NCBI RefSeq assembly: GCF_003479425.1
Contig: NZ_QUHC01000003.1
Coordinates: 394,929 to 458,928, forward strand
Direction of reading: 5' to 3'
DNA length: 64,000 bases
From: Odoribacter sp. AF15-53
Lineage (GTDB): Bacteria; Bacteroidota; Bacteroidia; Bacteroidales; Marinifilaceae
Shown: one piece after another, positions 62,321 to 64,000 of the stretch
Layout of the letters: each line of letters opens with the position of its first letter
How positions within the stretch are numbered: the stretch's first letter is position 1
Position numbers and translations under genes: made by a program
Notes under the pieces: generated by a model
Told to the model about the DNA's origin: nothing
The model's input: only the letters and a program-made list of their open reading frames with translations
Databases searched by the model: none

Positions 62321-62411
62321 ACGTGGATGCCGTAGGGTAGAGTTACTTCGTTCAAGTGGTTATCGTGGGTTCGAATCCCGCACGGAACTTTACCCGCAGG
62401 TCGCTCCGCAT
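62321..62411 (+). ncRNA. Y RNA-like unit 3, shortest, upstream of rtcB
   Basis: The core TGCCGTA, GGGT, AGAGTTACTTCG (62328-62350) is identical to units 1 and 2 outside the four variable bases. The T arm is GTGGG-TTCGAAT-CCCGC (62365-62381). GTGGA (62323-62327) can pair with TCCGC (62405-62409), which is preceded by GTCGC in the place of GTTGC. There is no D arm and no terminator before the rtcB start at 62430, so this unit may be part of the rtcB leader. Confidence 0.72.
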
Positions 62412-62429
62412 ATTAATAAAATTAGAGTT

Positions 62430-63740
62430 ATGATAGAATTAAAAGGAAAATATAATCAAGATTGCAAGATTTTTATTGATGAGGTTGAAACGGGAGCCAT
62501 CGAGCTGGTGCAAAATATTTTGAATAACGAGATATCCGCAGGTGTTCCGGTACGAATCATGCCGGATACTCACGAGGGTAAGGGGATTGTCATCGGGTTC
62601 ACAATGCCTATGACGAAAATGGTTAACCCGAATTATATTGGTGTGGATATCGGTTGCTCGGTCACGACCTATAAGTTGAATAAACGAATTGAAAAAGAGC
62701 GTTTTCCTGTTTTGGACCATGCGATCAGGCGTTCGATTCCTATGGGAATGCATATCCGGAAAGAGAAAACCTTTGATGATTGGTGGGTGAAGGCTTATTT
62801 TGAAGAGGTGAATAAGAATATCGCCGCTTTTCAACAAGAGTGGACGCAACGATTCGGAGAGGAGAAGGATGCTATCGTTGTTGATAAAGAGTATATTGCC
62901 GGGCTTTGTAAAAAAATAAAGATCAGAGAGAATATTTTCTATTATTCCGTGGGAACACTGGGAGGAGGAAATCATTTTATTGAACTGGGGGAATCCACTA
63001 ATGACGGGGCGCATTATTTGACGATACATTCCGGTTCAAGAAATTTTGGGTTGAAGGTTTGTAATTACCATGCCAAGAAAATGTATGGAACGAATATTCT
63101 CCCGGCGGAGTATCAGGAAGAATTTAAGTATATCACGGAGAATACGTTGCCGACAAGTGATATCCCGAAGAAGTTGGAAGAATTGAAACGTCGGTATGAA
63201 GTGGGTAAAAAAGAGCATCTGTTGGAAGGCGAGAATATGTATGAATATCTTGTTGATATGGTTATTGCCCAGACTTATGCGCAATTTAATCATAAAGTGA
63301 TGGCTTGGGCGATATTTAAGGATTTGGGAGAAGATTATCAGGCCGAGGATGTTGTTTATTCAATGCATAATTTTATTGATACAACGGATTGGATTATCCG
63401 AAAAGGGGCTATTCGAGCTTATCAGGGAGAGAAAATGGTTATCCCGTTTAATATGCGTGACGGATTGTTGATTTGTGAGGGGAAAAGTAACCCGGACTGG
63501 AACTGTTCTGCTCCTCATGGAGCGGGAAGAGTTCTAGCACGAAGCAAGGCTTTCAAGACCTTGGACATGGATGAATTCACGAGAGAAATGTCCGGGATTT
63601 ATTCTACTTCCGTCTGTCAACGAACGCTTGACGAGTCTCCGATGGCGTATAAGGACAAGGATGTGATCATGGAAGCAATACAGGATACGGCCGTGATTCT
63701 CGATACGATTAAACCGATTATGAATATCAAGGCGTTGTGA
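62430..63740 (+). CDS. rtcB: RNA-splicing ligase RtcB
   Basis: A 436-residue GTP-dependent RNA ligase. Manganese ligands lie in YIGVDIGCSV (Asp73, Cys76), GGGNHFIELG and LTIHSGSRNFG. The guanylylated histidine is in SAPHGAGRVLARSKA (His363). RtcB joins 2',3'-cyclic phosphate or 3'-phosphate ends to 5'-OH ends, and so repairs cleaved tRNAs or can circularise RNA. It is a short RtcB variant, about the length of the Bacteroidetes forms. It follows the Y RNA cluster by 18 nt and ends at a strong terminator, so rsr, Y RNAs and rtcB form one unit. Confidence 0.95.
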   Translation: MIELKGKYNQDCKIFIDEVETGAIELVQNILNNEISAGVPVRIMPDTHEGKGIVIGFTMPMTKMVNPNYIGVDIGCSVTTYKLNKRIEKERFPVLDHAIRRSIPMGMHIRKEKTFDDWWVKAYFEEVNKNIAAFQQEWTQRFGEEKDAIVVDKEYIAGLCKKIKIRENIFYYSVGTLGGGNHFIELGESTNDGAHYLTIHSGSRNFGLKVCNYHAKKMYGTNILPAEYQEEFKYITENTLPTSDIPKKLEELKRRYEVGKKEHLLEGENMYEYLVDMVIAQTYAQFNHKVMAWAIFKDLGEDYQAEDVVYSMHNFIDTTDWIIRKGAIRAYQGEKMVIPFNMRDGLLICEGKSNPDWNCSAPHGAGRVLARSKAFKTLDMDEFTREMSGIYSTSVCQRTLDESPMAYKDKDVIMEAIQDTAVILDTIKPIMNIKAL

Positions 63741-63741
63741 G

Positions 63742-63774
63742 GGAAGAGAAACAGAGATGTTTCTCTTCCTTTTT
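63742..63774 (+). terminator. Intrinsic terminator of the rsr-Y RNA-rtcB unit
   Basis: GGAAGAGAAAC (63742-63752) and GTTTCTCTTCC (63759-63769) are a perfect 11-bp stem with a 6-nt loop followed by TTTTT, beginning right after the rtcB stop. Confidence 0.92.
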
Positions 63775-63775
63775 A

Positions 63776-63801
63776 GGGGGTGTAAATTAAACTGTGTCAT
63801 C
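63776..63801. mobile_element. Probable terminal inverted repeat of an IS256-family element
   Basis: GGGGGTGTAAATTAAACTGT and the following GTCAT lie two bases after the rtcB terminator and resemble the ends of Bacteroidetes IS256-family elements. Between here and the transposase stop (63802-63875) is GC-rich DNA with a small hairpin around GTGCACCAGCAC. The other end and target duplication are outside the window. Confidence 0.6.
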
Positions 63802-63875
63802 TTCATTTTTGACTCAACGGTCGGGGATCGGCCAAGCGCCAAGGGGGTGCACCAGCACTCCCGACGAGCGTAAAA

Positions 63876-64000
63876 TTACCATAATTTAAACCTTTCTCCA
63901 AATTTAATAGCCAGTTGTTGAGCAACAGCCGCCCAATTCGGGATTGGCATGGTCCATTTTTTCCTGATATTGCGATAAGCCAGGTAAACTAGTTTTTCAA
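63876..64000 (-). CDS. IS256-family transposase, C-terminal fragment (gene continues outside window)
   Basis: Read on the minus strand, the last 41 codons give VYLAYRNIRKKWTMPIPNW then AAVAQQLAIKFGERFKLW and stop at 63876. This matches the typical C-terminus of mutator/IS256 transposases (a KKWT, NW, LxxxFxER pattern). The DDE catalytic region lies outside the window. An apparent terminal repeat is found about 75 bp beyond the stop, as expected for such an element. Confidence 0.8.
   Translation of the reverse strand, partial: EKLVYLAYRNIRKKWTMPIPNWAAVAQQLAIKFGERFKLW

Noticed and set aside
62031..62400. Three ordinary tRNA genes
   Set aside because: T arms are present, but no unit has a normal order of acceptor, D arm, anticodon arm and T arm, and no anticodon stem-loop could be built; permuted Y RNAs explain the sequence better.
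63534..63842. 102-codon minus-strand frame at the end of rtcB
   Set aside because: It is antisense to rtcB and runs across its terminator and the insertion-sequence end.

Overview
The window looks like a chromosomal segment of a gut-type Bacteroidales bacterium, most like Butyricimonas/Odoribacter (an inference from gene content; no rRNA is present to check it). Supporting signs are three ECF sigma / FecR anti-sigma / SusC / SusD loci that each carry a DUF4843 lipoprotein and a PKD-like lipoprotein, -7 elements of the Bacteroidetes form TAnnTTTG, few Shine-Dalgarno sequences, and many lipoproteins with an L-x-[AGS]-C type lipobox.

Layout. 1-894: the 3' end of a MutS-related ATPase gene. 1-10.3 kb: Sus-like locus 1 (sigma, FecR, SusC, SusD, DUF4843, PKD-like). 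10.5-24.8 kb: Sus-like locus 2, the same six genes followed by a three-thioredoxin-domain protein, a TlpA-type thioredoxin, an SRPBCC protein and another thioredoxin. 24.9-29.5 kb: a CstA-family transporter on the minus strand, a 1.1-kb intergenic region with a nested inverted repeat and a candidate structured RNA, an HTH regulator, an MBL-fold hydrolase and a zinc-ribbon protein. 29.8-43.3 kb: Sus-like locus 3, again the six genes, then a BACON/leucine-rich-repeat lipoprotein, a TlpA-type lipoprotein and an amidohydrolase. 43.3-46.0 kb: two AT-rich lipoprotein genes of unknown function separated by a perfect palindrome and a frameshifted remnant. 46.1-50.8 kb: housekeeping genes on the minus strand (RNase R, DedA, GalE-like threonine dehydrogenase, RNase HI). 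50.8-51.4 kb: intergenic DNA with an 11-bp tandem repeat. 51.5-56.4 kb: a thioredoxin lipoprotein, a GNAT enzyme and a GH2 glycosidase. 56.6-63.8 kb: an RNA-metabolism island. Right edge: an IS256-family element entering from outside.

The most interesting part is 59.2-63.8 kb. A WYL-domain regulator is divergent from a Ro60/TROVE protein. Next come three tandem non-coding units sharing a 19-of-23-base core and a tRNA-like T arm, then an RtcB RNA ligase. The first unit is a complete bacterial Y RNA of the YrlA kind, with a circularly permuted tRNA-like domain: T arm, 3' acceptor strand, loop, 5' acceptor strand, D arm. The next two units keep the core and T arm but lack a D arm. This resembles the proteobacterial Rsr/YrlA/RtcB system, but with a WYL regulator in place of RtcR and with three divergent Y RNAs. 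The neighbouring large S1/AlbA (Schlafen-like) protein may or may not belong to it.

The three Sus-like loci contain no polysaccharide-degrading enzymes; their accessory genes are thioredoxin-fold proteins, an amidohydrolase and an LRR protein. Each is probably controlled by trans-envelope signalling: the SusC N-terminal STN domain contacts FecR, which releases the ECF sigma factor.
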